Shown here: piece after piece, positions 1-7,804 of the stretch
How the letters are laid out: each line of letters opens with the position of its first letter
Position numbering within the stretch: position 1 is the stretch's first letter
Assembly: GCA_026388755.1 (NCBI GenBank)
Contig: JAPLJE010000501.1
Location: 1-9,379, forward strand
Length of the DNA stretch: 9,379 nt
Reading direction: 5' to 3'
From: Deltaproteobacteria bacterium
Lineage (GTDB): Bacteria; Desulfobacterota; Desulfobacteria; Desulfobacterales; Desulfatirhabdiaceae
Notes under the pieces: generated by a model
The model's database searches: none
Seen by the model: the letters and a program-made list of their open reading frames with translations, nothing else
What the model was told of the DNA's origin: nothing
Made by a program: the position numbers and the translations under genes

Positions 1-90
1 GCACAAATTCTGGGAATAAACCCGTCCACACTGCGTCACCGCATGCGAAAGCAGGGCATCGCCTTCGGCAGAAAGGCTTCCAGGGAGTAA
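1..90 (+). CDS. C-terminal end of a Fis-family (probably sigma-54-dependent) transcriptional regulator, partial
   Basis: Frame 1 is open from the left window edge and gives 29 residues before TAA at 88-90. The peptide contains AQILGINPSTLRHRMRK, a typical Fis-type helix-turn-helix in which the second helix (PSTLRHRM) reads DNA. This motif normally ends bacterial enhancer-binding proteins that activate sigma-54 RNA polymerase, after receiver and AAA+ domains; those domains would lie left of the window and are not seen. The short tail after the helix-turn-helix (ending GRKASRE) also fits a true protein end. It converges with the bat operon, whose stop codon is 22 bp away. A standalone Fis-like protein cannot be excluded. 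The helix-turn-helix call is firm; the sigma-54 link is inference. Confidence 0.8.
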   Translation, partial: AQILGINPSTLRHRMRKQGIAFGRKASRE

Positions 91-112
91 CAAATAGCTG
101 CAATCGAATTTG

Positions 113-877
113 CTAATGAATGAATATCACTCCGGCATCGGCTTTTTTGATCCATCCGATCTTGCCTTCTGAAAAAGCGATCCGGATATACTCATCCTTT
201 TCCTTGTCGATCTTTACCTTTGCGCCGGCGTGAAGTACAAAGAGCTCGGTTGCATCATCGGTCAGCCCGGAACGAATGGATACCCTGGCCGGCAGAATGA
301 CGCCTTCTTTGATAAAGTCGGCCTCATAATCATTGTAGACAGCCGTGAAGGTGAAGATAAGCCCCAGAGCCAGTATCACATGGCTTATCGTTTGGAAGCG
401 GTTTTTTCTTCGGATCACCCGGGCCGTCACAAGGGACCAGAAGATCAGGTTGAAAATAATCGCCGCCCATTGGATCTGGGTCTGCGATAGGAGATATTTC
501 CAGAAAAACAAAATTCGGAAAAGGGGAAGATCCTTATCCCCTTTTTCATCCTTGGTAAGGGATAGGGCGTATTCGTAGTTGAATTTGAGATCCGGATCAT
601 GGGGCAGGAGTTTCAACGCCCGCTCGTACCATAACATGGCATTGCCGATATCCCCGTTTTTCAGATAGGCATTCCCGAGATTATAAAAGAGCTTGCCGTT
701 TTTTATCCCTTCATCGGCAATCCTGGAAAAGGCTGCGGCTGCTTCGGCAAACCGGTTTTCTTTGTAATCTTTGATACCGTCCAGAAATGTCCGGGCGGTT
801 TCGCTGGCGCCGGTTATCCGGACTGAGCAAAGAATCAACAGGCCAATAAAAAGAATGTGTTTGAATCCTTTCATCAC
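113..877 (-). CDS. batE: BatE-like TPR / SH3-domain membrane protein
   Basis: A 254-residue protein with an N-terminal signal or anchor (about 7-24), TPR repeats at about 28-98 (including FYNLGNAYLKNGD and ALKLLPHDPD), two membrane segments (about 131-151 and 164-181), and a C-terminal bacterial SH3-like domain (about 190-250, with VSIRSG and GWIK). TPR, membrane segments and SH3 in this order is the usual BatE architecture. The TPR and SH3 parts are presumably extracytoplasmic and mediate protein or envelope contacts. The start is GTG at 877, immediately followed by ATG at 874; both overlap the batD stop (4 nt or 1 nt). AAGGA lies 7 nt before the GTG, slightly favouring it. It is the last gene of the operon, and no intrinsic terminator follows it. 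Function of the family in envelope or stress tolerance is known only phenotypically. Confidence 0.85.
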   Translation of the reverse strand: MMKGFKHILFIGLLILCSVRITGASETARTFLDGIKDYKENRFAEAAAAFSRIADEGIKNGKLFYNLGNAYLKNGDIGNAMLWYERALKLLPHDPDLKFNYEYALSLTKDEKGDKDLPLFRILFFWKYLLSQTQIQWAAIIFNLIFWSLVTARVIRRKNRFQTISHVILALGLIFTFTAVYNDYEADFIKEGVILPARVSIRSGLTDDATELFVLHAGAKVKIDKEKDEYIRIAFSEGKIGWIKKADAGVIFIH

Positions 878-2619
878 GATATCGTCCTTACCAGCTCCCT
901 TGTTTCCGACAGAAGGATCTCACGGCTTTTTGAATCCATTCCCTGGCCGCTGAATCTGGCGGAATCGATTTTCTCAAGCAGGCGGGTGGCTGATTTGACG
1001 GCCTCTTCCGAAAAGCCTCCGGACTTCAAAATTGTCTCGGCTTCGGCATAGGTCAGGGATTCGCCCTTGACGCCTGCCCTGGATAACAGGATTGAAATCA
1101 GAGATCTGGACAGACAGGTCAGAAATTCTTCCGCTGAGATTCCGGGCTTGGACGCATCCTTCAGTGCCTGATCCGCACGCTGCGCCATCAGGCTGGACGG
1201 ATCATCCTTTTTTATCGTGAACGTCAGAAAGCCTTTAACTCCCAGACAGAGCCGCGCCGGCGCCAGCAGTAATGCCCAAAACCAGGCCGTGGATAGGGCC
1301 TTTTGTGTTTCCAGGGCATTCATGTCTTCTTTCAGCGGAAGAATATCCCGTCCCGTGAATTCCACGTTCTTCTTCAGGGGTTTGCCATCGGAGGCCGGGG
1401 GGGAATAAACCTCAATTCTGTCCTTTTCCCTGGACGGATGGACGGTGATGGAAACGGGAGTGGTGAGCCGGGTTTGATATTGGCCGCTGGACACATCAAA
1501 AAAATTGAATGCTATGGGCTCCAAGGTGTATTGGCCCTCTTTTAACGGAACCAGCGCCGTGCGAAACACTTTTTTCCCAGTATACCCGTTCATGCCGGGT
1601 TGAATATCCTCCTGGGGCGCATCCTTGTAACGCTTGAATGCATCGGGAATGGCAATCTCCGGGGCTGCCGCATCCATAATGTTGCCGGTGCCGCTGACGT
1701 TCACGGATAAGGTGGCGGATTCGCCCACGTTCAATGTGGTTTTATCCACTTCCGATTGAATCTGAAACGTGCCCACGAGCCCGGAGAATTGCCCTTTAGC
1801 GTTAAAAGGCGGAAGAGGCTTGACTGTAATGCTTAACGGTTCTGTCCGGATGACCCGGGGCTCCAATCTGTTCTGTCCGAGAAACGGATCATCCAGCATG
1901 CCGAACGGACTTCTGCGCATGTTTTGACGTCGAACCAGATCGCATTCCAGGATGGCTGGATCAATCGTTTTTGGGCCAGCGCCCACGGGAACCAGCAGAA
2001 TGGTGAGGTCCGTGACACTGTATTCCCGTCCGTTCACGACGGTTCTGTAGGTTTTTTGGCTTTTTTCCACTTCTTTAGACGTAAAACCGGAGAATTCGGG
2101 CTTCTGAAACCGGGCATTGGCGATCTGAATCGCACTGAGCAGCTTGAAAGTATAGACAATGGGCTCGCCTTCATAGGGGTTTGAATTGGAAACCTTTGCC
2201 TCTGCAAATACATCCTGACCGCCTGTTTTCTCCGGGGTCTTCGGGCTGACGGTAATGACAATCTCCGCGGTTTTCTGGGTCGTGTTGTCAATTGTCACGG
2301 ATAGGGGGGGAATTACCAGGCGCCCTTCTTTTAACGGAATCAAGGTGTAAGTATGATTTACTTCTTTGGACATCCGGCCGTTGATGATCTGAACACTGGT
2401 GCTCGTACCGCCGGACATCATTGTAAAATCCTTAATGGGGGAAATGTCCACCGTTCCCTCTCCGCCTTTAACCGTCACCGTGAGTTCAATGGATTCCCCG
2501 GCTCCAATTTGAGTGCGATCCACAACCGCTTGAATTTCTGCCGCGTGAACGGAGACGCAGAAGTTCAGAACGGCAAAAACGATCACAAATATCCAGCAGT
2601 TCCGTATTCTGCCAATCAT
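874..2619 (-). CDS. batD: BatD-like protein (oxygen tolerance family), exported with a C-terminal membrane anchor
   Basis: A 581-residue protein. Residues 1-26 form a signal peptide with a likely cleavage after VHA. A long beta-rich ectodomain follows (about 27-400), with repeated elements typical of BatD: VDRTQIGAGESIELTVTV near the start, VDKTTLNVGESATLSVNVSG at 291-310, and NPYEGEPIVYTFKL at 147-160, resembling tandem Ig-like or DUF11-like units. An arginine-rich stretch followed by DDPFLGQN (about 230-250) matches a common BatD loop. One membrane span lies at about 443-466, then a helical cytoplasmic tail of about 115 residues. ATG at 2619 shares one base with the upstream stop codon (TAATG), and its own stop overlaps batE. 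It probably presents the ectodomain to BatA/BatB on the outer face of the membrane; that arrangement is inferred. Confidence 0.88.
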   Translation of the reverse strand: MIGRIRNCWIFVIVFAVLNFCVSVHAAEIQAVVDRTQIGAGESIELTVTVKGGEGTVDISPIKDFTMMSGGTSTSVQIINGRMSKEVNHTYTLIPLKEGRLVIPPLSVTIDNTTQKTAEIVITVSPKTPEKTGGQDVFAEAKVSNSNPYEGEPIVYTFKLLSAIQIANARFQKPEFSGFTSKEVEKSQKTYRTVVNGREYSVTDLTILLVPVGAGPKTIDPAILECDLVRRQNMRRSPFGMLDDPFLGQNRLEPRVIRTEPLSITVKPLPPFNAKGQFSGLVGTFQIQSEVDKTTLNVGESATLSVNVSGTGNIMDAAAPEIAIPDAFKRYKDAPQEDIQPGMNGYTGKKVFRTALVPLKEGQYTLEPIAFNFFDVSSGQYQTRLTTPVSITVHPSREKDRIEVYSPPASDGKPLKKNVEFTGRDILPLKEDMNALETQKALSTAWFWALLLAPARLCLGVKGFLTFTIKKDDPSSLMAQRADQALKDASKPGISAEEFLTCLSRSLISILLSRAGVKGESLTYAEAETILKSGGFSEEAVKSATRLLEKIDSARFSGQGMDSKSREILLSETRELVRTIS

Positions 2620-4361
2620 TACCAGTCTTTCTCCACATTGGTTTTCCCGTAAGCGGGAATCATTGCTTTTCCGGGCTGATCCTTCAGGCGGTTCAGGATA
2701 TGTTCGGCTCTGTTTTTCTCTTCGATTTTTTCGGGATCACCGGCCGGCTTTGATGGCAAAGACCCTTGTTCTTTCTGATCTTCGGAACCTTTTTCGTTCT
2801 TATCGGTCTCATTCCCGAAATTCGGTGAAGACTTGTCATTTTCTGCATTCTTTTCATCCGGCTTGGACTGTTCACCCTGGTCCTTGGGCGATTGTTCCTT
2901 CTGATCCGCATGCTTCTTGGGTTCTTGCCCTTCTTTGGACGGTTCTTTCGATTCGGAATCTTCTTTCTTATCGTCCTTATCGCTCTTGTTGCCTTTTTGC
3001 TGTTGATTCTGCTGTTCTTTTACTTGCTCCATGACCTTTTTGACATATTCCAGATTCTGCTTGGCCAGGATATCATCGGGATTGAGTTTCAAAGCCTCTT
3101 CATAGTTTTTTACGGCATCTTCGTATTGCTTTTTTCGAAAATCGGCATTGCCAAGATTGTAATAGGCTTTTTGCTGGAGCAGTTTGTTCTCGGCCTTGAG
3201 GGCTTCTTTGTAGCTCTTTGCAGCCGCTTCGAAATCTCCGGTATGGTAATAGGCGTTTCCGATGTTGTATAAGATATCCGGTCTGTCCGGATGGTCAAGC
3301 TGGGCATCGATAAAGAGCTTCAGGGCCTTGTCGTACGCTCCCTGGTTATAGGCGTCGATGCCTTCCCTCAACGGATTTCCGGCATGAACCGGCACACTCC
3401 ACAACAACAGGAACATCATCCCCAATACAGCGGCCTTTTTTCGAACAGCAGGCACAAACAATTCGGCCCCAAGGGCAATGATGGCCAGTGCAAGTACCCA
3501 TTGAAATCGATCTTCCCAGATTTGTTTTTTATCCGTGGAAAGGGTTGAGGCTTCCATTTTCCCGCGGATCTCATTTGTATAAATCATATCCAGATCCATA
3601 CTTCCGGCGACAGAGCGCACATAGGCTCCGCCCGTGAGAACGGCCATTTTTTTCAGTGTTTCCTCATCGATTCGGGTCAGGATGATGTTTCCGGATCGAT
3701 CCTTTTTGATTCCCCCGGTTTCCGCGGGAATGGGAGCGCCTTCATCGCTTCCCACGCCGATGCAGAACAGTTTTACCCCGGCCTTGCGGGCGCTTTCCGC
3801 GGCTTCCAGAGGATCGGCCTTGCCGGTGTTCTCTCCGTCTGTTATCAGGATGATGGCTTTCTGGGAATTTGCCTTTTGGTCAAATGCTGAAAGGGATGCC
3901 GTGACCGCACCGGATATGTCCGTGCCGCCGATGGGCATAAAATCAGGCGTCAGCGTATTCAGAAATAGATGAAAGGCTTCATAATCCAATGTTAACGGAC
4001 ACTGGAGGAATGCGGTTCCGGCAAAGGCAACCAGGCCTATCCGGTCTCCTTTCAGCATGGCCAACAGATCATAAATTTCCCGCTTGGCCCGATCCAGGCG
4101 GGTGGGCTGAATGTCCGTGGCCAGCATGCTGCGGGAAAGATCGACGGCAACAATGAGATCCACGCCTTTTTGCTCGATTGTCTGCCATTTGTAACCGTAC
4201 TGGGGGCCGGACAGCGCTTCCGGAGCGATGGCAGCAAGGCCCTTCGGTGAGGTAAAACGGGCCAGAATATTTTGCCGGGTCTTCATGCCGAAGACAACCA
4301 CCAGAAAAAAAACAGGGATTGCCCAGATGAGAAACAGCATTTCAATTTGGCTGAATTTCAT
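2619..4361 (-). CDS. batB: BatB-BatC fusion: VWA-domain membrane protein with TPR repeats and a charged tail
   Basis: 580 residues from ATG 4361. One membrane segment (8-25), then a VWA domain (about 66-265) with a complete MIDAS: DLSRS (D74, S76, S78), T147 in GGTDI, D175 in TDGEN. Hydrophobic segments at about 286-304 and 311-325 follow, the second looking like a signal peptide ending VHA at 327. Then three TPR units (about 328-430, including YNIGNAYYHTGD and YYNLGNADF), a K/E/D/Q/S-rich low-complexity linker (about 444-545) and a compact end with ILNRLKDQPGKAMIPAYG and VEKDW. In Bacteroidetes BatB and BatC are separate; here they are fused. A GTG at 4400 would add 13 residues, but ATG 4361 gives the family-typical start MKFSQIEML and an ATGA overlap with batA. 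Unusually, the membrane segment expected before the VWA domain is missing (see findings). Confidence 0.9.
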   Translation of the reverse strand: MKFSQIEMLFLIWAIPVFFLVVVFGMKTRQNILARFTSPKGLAAIAPEALSGPQYGYKWQTIEQKGVDLIVAVDLSRSMLATDIQPTRLDRAKREIYDLLAMLKGDRIGLVAFAGTAFLQCPLTLDYEAFHLFLNTLTPDFMPIGGTDISGAVTASLSAFDQKANSQKAIILITDGENTGKADPLEAAESARKAGVKLFCIGVGSDEGAPIPAETGGIKKDRSGNIILTRIDEETLKKMAVLTGGAYVRSVAGSMDLDMIYTNEIRGKMEASTLSTDKKQIWEDRFQWVLALAIIALGAELFVPAVRKKAAVLGMMFLLLWSVPVHAGNPLREGIDAYNQGAYDKALKLFIDAQLDHPDRPDILYNIGNAYYHTGDFEAAAKSYKEALKAENKLLQQKAYYNLGNADFRKKQYEDAVKNYEEALKLNPDDILAKQNLEYVKKVMEQVKEQQNQQQKGNKSDKDDKKEDSESKEPSKEGQEPKKHADQKEQSPKDQGEQSKPDEKNAENDKSSPNFGNETDKNEKGSEDQKEQGSLPSKPAGDPEKIEEKNRAEHILNRLKDQPGKAMIPAYGKTNVEKDW

Positions 4362-5356
4362 GGCACACGCATAAATCGGGTATGGGTCAACACGATCCAC
4401 GCCCCCAGAAGGATAAAGGCCGGAATCAGGAGATGCCGGTAGAGCTCATTGTATTCCGCAAATGTCTTGATCTTTACCTCGGTTTTTTCAAGTGTATCGA
4501 TGGCGTTGTAAATCTGCAACAGACCTTCGGTATTTTCAGCCTTGAAATACATGCCTCCTGTTTTCGATGCAATATCCTTGAGGGCGTCTTCATCAATATC
4601 CACCTGCTGATACACATATCGTTCCCCGAAAACCGGATCCTTGATCAAAAACGGTACCTGACCCCGAGTTCCTACGCCCACGGTATAGATTTTAATTCCT
4701 TTTTGAGCGGCCAACTCTGTTGCAATTTGGGGAGACAGTTCTCCGGAATTGCTTTGCCCGTCGGTCAGCAGAATAATGATATTGGATTTGCTTTTGATAT
4801 CCTCCAGACGTTTCAATGAAATGCCGATGGCATCCCCGATGGCCGTGTTGGGTCCTGCCGCACCGATCTGCAGCCGGTCCAGAATGGATGCAATGGTGTT
4901 GTAGTCACGGGTGAGGGGCAACTGGGTATAGGCATGGGTCCCGAACACCACCATGGCGATCCGGTCGCCGTTTCGTTTGGTAATAAATTCCTGAATCACG
5001 CTTTTAATGGCTTCCAGGCGGTTTACGGTCTTCCCCTTATACTTGAAATCAAGTGCCGCCATGCTTTCGGAAAGGTCCACGGCAAGGACGATGTTGATGC
5101 CCTCTGTCATCACGTTGACCTGTCTGGTTCCCCACTGGGGCCTGGCCATGGCTGCGATCATCAGGCAAAGGGCTGTATATTTCAACACGGGCAGCAGCTT
5201 TGCGATTCGCAACATGCGGGATGGCTGAATGTCCCGGATCGTCATCAGTGAAGACAGGTTCAGGACCGGTCGCATTTGCCGGCGTTTACGGAAATAGATC
5301 ACCGCCGGAAACAGTGCCAGCAGCAATAAGAAATAGGGGGATGCAAATTGAAACAT
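4358..5356 (-). CDS. batA: BatA-like membrane-anchored VWA-domain protein
   Basis: 332 residues, full length for the family. Membrane segments lie at about 6-22, 54-70 and 309-327. The second is followed by the ARPQWG motif typical of BatA/BatB. The VWA domain (about 88-290) has an intact MIDAS: DLSES (D94, S96, S98), T171 in NTAIGDA, and D199 in LLTDGQSN, so metal-dependent ligand binding is expected. Basic residues after the first segment (RKRR) put that loop in the cytoplasm, so the VWA domain would face the periplasm. ATG 5356 lies 1 nt after the upstream stop, and its own TGA overlaps the batB ATG by 4 nt. The partner is likely BatB and/or MoxR/DUF58-linked machinery; the ligand is unknown. 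Confidence 0.92.
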   Translation of the reverse strand: MFQFASPYFLLLLALFPAVIYFRKRRQMRPVLNLSSLMTIRDIQPSRMLRIAKLLPVLKYTALCLMIAAMARPQWGTRQVNVMTEGINIVLAVDLSESMAALDFKYKGKTVNRLEAIKSVIQEFITKRNGDRIAMVVFGTHAYTQLPLTRDYNTIASILDRLQIGAAGPNTAIGDAIGISLKRLEDIKSKSNIIILLTDGQSNSGELSPQIATELAAQKGIKIYTVGVGTRGQVPFLIKDPVFGERYVYQQVDIDEDALKDIASKTGGMYFKAENTEGLLQIYNAIDTLEKTEVKIKTFAEYNELYRHLLIPAFILLGAWIVLTHTRFMRVP

Positions 5357-5357
5357 T

Positions 5358-5921
5358 TTAATTTGCCATCCCAGCGTTGCTTTTTTCTGAGTTAATCACA
5401 GCCAGCTTTTCTTCGGTCTGCTTTACAAAACTTCTCACAAAGGCAAGATCTTGCCGCATTTTACTCACGGCTGCCGGAACCCCGGCGAATTTAACCGGAT
5501 CGGTTGAGCGGAGCAGATCTTTCAGTTCCTGGTGCATTTCTCTGTTTAGTCCCAGAAGGTCAATCTTCGGGAGCAGTTCCTCGGTGGTCATTTCCAGGGC
5601 ATTGACGCCGTAACGGTCCTGAATATAAGTTCTCAGGATGTTGGAAAGGCTGAAATAAAACGCTTTAGCGTCCAAGTTTTCCACATCCGAGAGCGCATCC
5701 AGGAGTCTAAGCGCCGCTTCATGAGGGAGAACCGGGACTGCCACGGAAACTTGTTTGCGATTCCGATATTTCTTCCAATAATATATGGCTGCCCCGATAA
5801 CGGCCAGAATTAAGACCGCGCCCAGTATATAAAATAACAATGACCAGTCGGCCACCAGAATTTCCAGGGGCTTGATATCGTGGATGTCGGCCATCGGAAC
5901 GGGTTTGTCAATTGCCTGCAT
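5358..5921 (-). CDS. DUF4381-like single-span membrane protein of the MoxR/Bat operon
   Basis: 187 residues. The N-terminus has the short element ADIHDIKPLE, then one membrane span (about 28-49) followed at once by basic residues (WKKYRNRK), which places the N-terminus outside and the C-terminal helical domain in the cytoplasm. The cytoplasmic part contains LSNILRTYIQDRYGV, TTEELLP and LLRSTDPVKFAG, a pattern seen in the small DUF4381-type proteins that sit between DUF58 and BatA genes in many proteobacteria. Position and layout agree with that family; I cannot confirm the Pfam match. The ATG at 5921 shares a base with the DUF58 stop (TAATG), with AGGAAA just upstream; M10 at 5894 is a possible alternative start. 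It might couple cytosolic MoxR/DUF58 to the membrane Bat proteins (inference). Confidence 0.78.
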   Translation of the reverse strand: MQAIDKPVPMADIHDIKPLEILVADWSLLFYILGAVLILAVIGAAIYYWKKYRNRKQVSVAVPVLPHEAALRLLDALSDVENLDAKAFYFSLSNILRTYIQDRYGVNALEMTTEELLPKIDLLGLNREMHQELKDLLRSTDPVKFAGVPAAVSKMRQDLAFVRSFVKQTEEKLAVINSEKSNAGMAN

Positions 5922-6811
5922 TACCGTTTCCTCTTTTCCCGGATTCGAAAATATCGATGCAGCGCATCCACCACGGACCCGGCAGTATGGATTTCAATGC
6001 AGTCCATATCGGCATTTTTCAGGGATTGTAGCGTATGGCTATAGTCCCGGGTCTTATGCTCATCGTAACTGCGACTGGTGAATTCGTCCGAGGCATCCAG
6101 AACAAGCTGTTGACCGGTCTCGGAATCCCGAACCGTCAGAATTCCTGCTTCCGGCAGATGGAACTCGCCGGGGTCCGAGAGCATCACGGAGATGAGTTCA
6201 TGCTTGCCGGATATGGATTTCATCCGGCGGATATAAGTTGCGGATGGCGCAGGAGCAAGAAAATCGGAAATTAAGAACGAGATCGTTCGTTTTCGGGACA
6301 CCCTTCCCAGAAATGCAACAGCCTCACGAATATCCGTGCCTTTGTGCACCGGTTCAAAGGCGAACAGCTCTTTTATCACTCGCCAGACATGGGCGGAGCC
6401 TTTCTTTGGGGGGATATATTTTTCCACCCGATCCGTAAATAGAATTGCCCCGACCCTGTCATTGTTCCGAATGGCGTTAAATGCCAGGATCGAAGCGATT
6501 TCCGCGGCGGTTTCCTTTTTCAGGTTTTCGGTGGTTCCAAAGCCTTCCGAGCCGCTCATGTCCACCAGAAGCATGACCACGAGTTCCCGTTCCTCGCGGT
6601 ACAGCTTGACATATGGCCTTCCCATGCGAGCGGAAACTTTCCAGTCGATGCTTTTCACATCATCGCCCGAAGAATATTCCCGAACCTCTTCAAACTCGAT
6701 TCCCGAGCCGCGGAATACGGATCTATACTGACCGGCCATCATGGTGTTAACCATGCGGGCGCTGCGGATGTGAACTTTTTTAATCTTTTTTATGATTTCA
6801 GGAGAAAGCAT
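5921..6811 (-). CDS. DUF58 family protein (VWA-like, cytosolic partner of MoxR)
   Basis: 296 residues with no membrane segment. The DUF58 signature is clear: GIEFEEVREYSSGDD (about 37-51), SIDWKVSARMGRPYVK (about 54-69). A VWA-like fold follows, with DMSGS (D84, S86, S88) and T159 in KGTDIREA; at the third MIDAS position it has ISDF (D183) in place of the TDG of the VWA genes downstream. Metal binding is therefore plausible but the site differs from BatA/BatB. The C-terminus ends in a basic run (REKRKR). It lies 12 nt after moxR with AAGGGAATGGCCG before its ATG, and overlaps the next gene by one base. MoxR-DUF58 gene pairs are very common and are thought to act together; the molecular role is unresolved. 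Confidence 0.9.
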   Translation of the reverse strand: MLSPEIIKKIKKVHIRSARMVNTMMAGQYRSVFRGSGIEFEEVREYSSGDDVKSIDWKVSARMGRPYVKLYREERELVVMLLVDMSGSEGFGTTENLKKETAAEIASILAFNAIRNNDRVGAILFTDRVEKYIPPKKGSAHVWRVIKELFAFEPVHKGTDIREAVAFLGRVSRKRTISFLISDFLAPAPSATYIRRMKSISGKHELISVMLSDPGEFHLPEAGILTVRDSETGQQLVLDASDEFTSRSYDEHKTRDYSHTLQSLKNADMDCIEIHTAGSVVDALHRYFRIREKRKR

Positions 6812-6823
6812 CGGCCATTCCCT

Positions 6824-7804
6824 TTACGGTACCTCGACCGAATCAAACACCTGCCTGATAATATGATCCGTGGTAACATCCTCGGCTTCCGCCTCGTAGG
6901 TCAGAATAATGCGATGGCGCAGAATGCTGGGCGCCACGGTCTTGATGTCCTGGGGAGTGACATACGCCCTTCCCTGGAGAAAAGCAAAGGCTCTGGCCGC
7001 CAGGCTGAGAAAGATGGTTGCCCGGGGAGAGGCGCCGAACTGGATGTAATCCGAAATATCCATATGGTATTCCCTGGGTTTTCGGGTGGCAAACACGATG
7101 TTGACGATATAGTCTTTCAGCTTTTCGTCCATGTAAACCGATCGGATCAACGCCACGATGTCATTGAGCTGGGAAGGATCAATCACCTGACGGACTTCCG
7201 GAAGGGTTTCAAATCCGATCCGGTTCATGATTTCCTTTTCTTCGGTTTTGCTGGGATAATCAATCACCAGTTTGAACATGAAACGATCGACCTGGGCTTC
7301 GGGAAGGGGGTAGGTGCCTTCCTGTTCGATGGGGTTTTGGGTCGCCAGAACCAGAAACGGATCGGAAAGCGTAAACGTGTTTTCACCGATCGTCACCTGT
7401 CGTTCCTGCATGGCTTCCAGCAAAGCGGACTGAACCTTGGATGGCGCCCGGTTGATTTCATCGGCAAGAATGATGTTGTGGAAAAGTGGGCCTTTTTTGA
7501 TGGTGAAATCCCCGGTTCCGGGCCGATAGATCTCTGTTCCAATCAGGTCCGCGGGCAGAAGATCCGGGGTAAACTGAATGCGCTTGAATTCTGCACGGAC
7601 CGTGGCAGCCAGCGCCTTGACCGCGCTGGTTTTGGCCAATCCCGGAACACCTTCGATGAGAATGTGTCCTTTGGTAAACAGACCCATCAGAAGCCCGTCA
7701 ATCAGGTCACGCTGTCCCACGAGGACCTTGTTGATTTCATTTCGCATGCTGTTGATCAAGTGATGCTTTTCTTCGATTTTGTCTTTTAATTCCTCAATGA
7801 GCAC
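6824..7804 (-). CDS. moxR: MoxR family AAA+ ATPase
   Basis: 326 residues, standard length. All AAA+ elements are present: Walker A GVPGLAKTS (52-60, K58), Walker B IILADEINRA (D115, E116), sensor 1 in ATQNPIE (N157), arginine finger in VDRFMF (R174), and sensor 2 in GASPRA (R261). The protein is cytosolic and presumably forms a hexamer that hydrolyses ATP to remodel VWA-containing client proteins; the clients here are likely DUF58, BatA and BatB. The start is GTG at 7804, supported by a strong GGGAGG 4 nt upstream. It overlaps the end of the DUF486-type gene by 11 nt, so it may be translationally coupled to it. Function of MoxR/Bat clusters is known mostly from stress and envelope phenotypes. 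Confidence 0.95.
   Translation of the reverse strand: MLIEELKDKIEEKHHLINSMRNEINKVLVGQRDLIDGLLMGLFTKGHILIEGVPGLAKTSAVKALAATVRAEFKRIQFTPDLLPADLIGTEIYRPGTGDFTIKKGPLFHNIILADEINRAPSKVQSALLEAMQERQVTIGENTFTLSDPFLVLATQNPIEQEGTYPLPEAQVDRFMFKLVIDYPSKTEEKEIMNRIGFETLPEVRQVIDPSQLNDIVALIRSVYMDEKLKDYIVNIVFATRKPREYHMDISDYIQFGASPRATIFLSLAARAFAFLQGRAYVTPQDIKTVAPSILRHRIILTYEAEAEDVTTDHIIRQVFDSVEVP

Noticed and set aside
2892..3272. Very hydrophobic + strand open frame (runs of F, L and I) that looks like a membrane protein
   Set aside because: It is the complement of the K/E/Q-rich linker and TPR codons of the BatB-BatC fusion; lysine and glutamate codons read backwards give F and L.
4362..4400. Upstream GTG start of the BatB-BatC fusion (13 extra residues)
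   Set aside because: It would overlap batA by 43 nt and add a non-hydrophobic, proline-rich start; ATG 4361 gives the usual N-terminus and a 4-nt ATGA overlap.
6770..7789. Long 339-codon open frame on the + strand, opposite moxR
   Set aside because: It is the antisense shadow of a complete MoxR with all AAA+ motifs; the product has no recognisable domain and a composition rich in F, H and R, as expected from reverse-strand reading.
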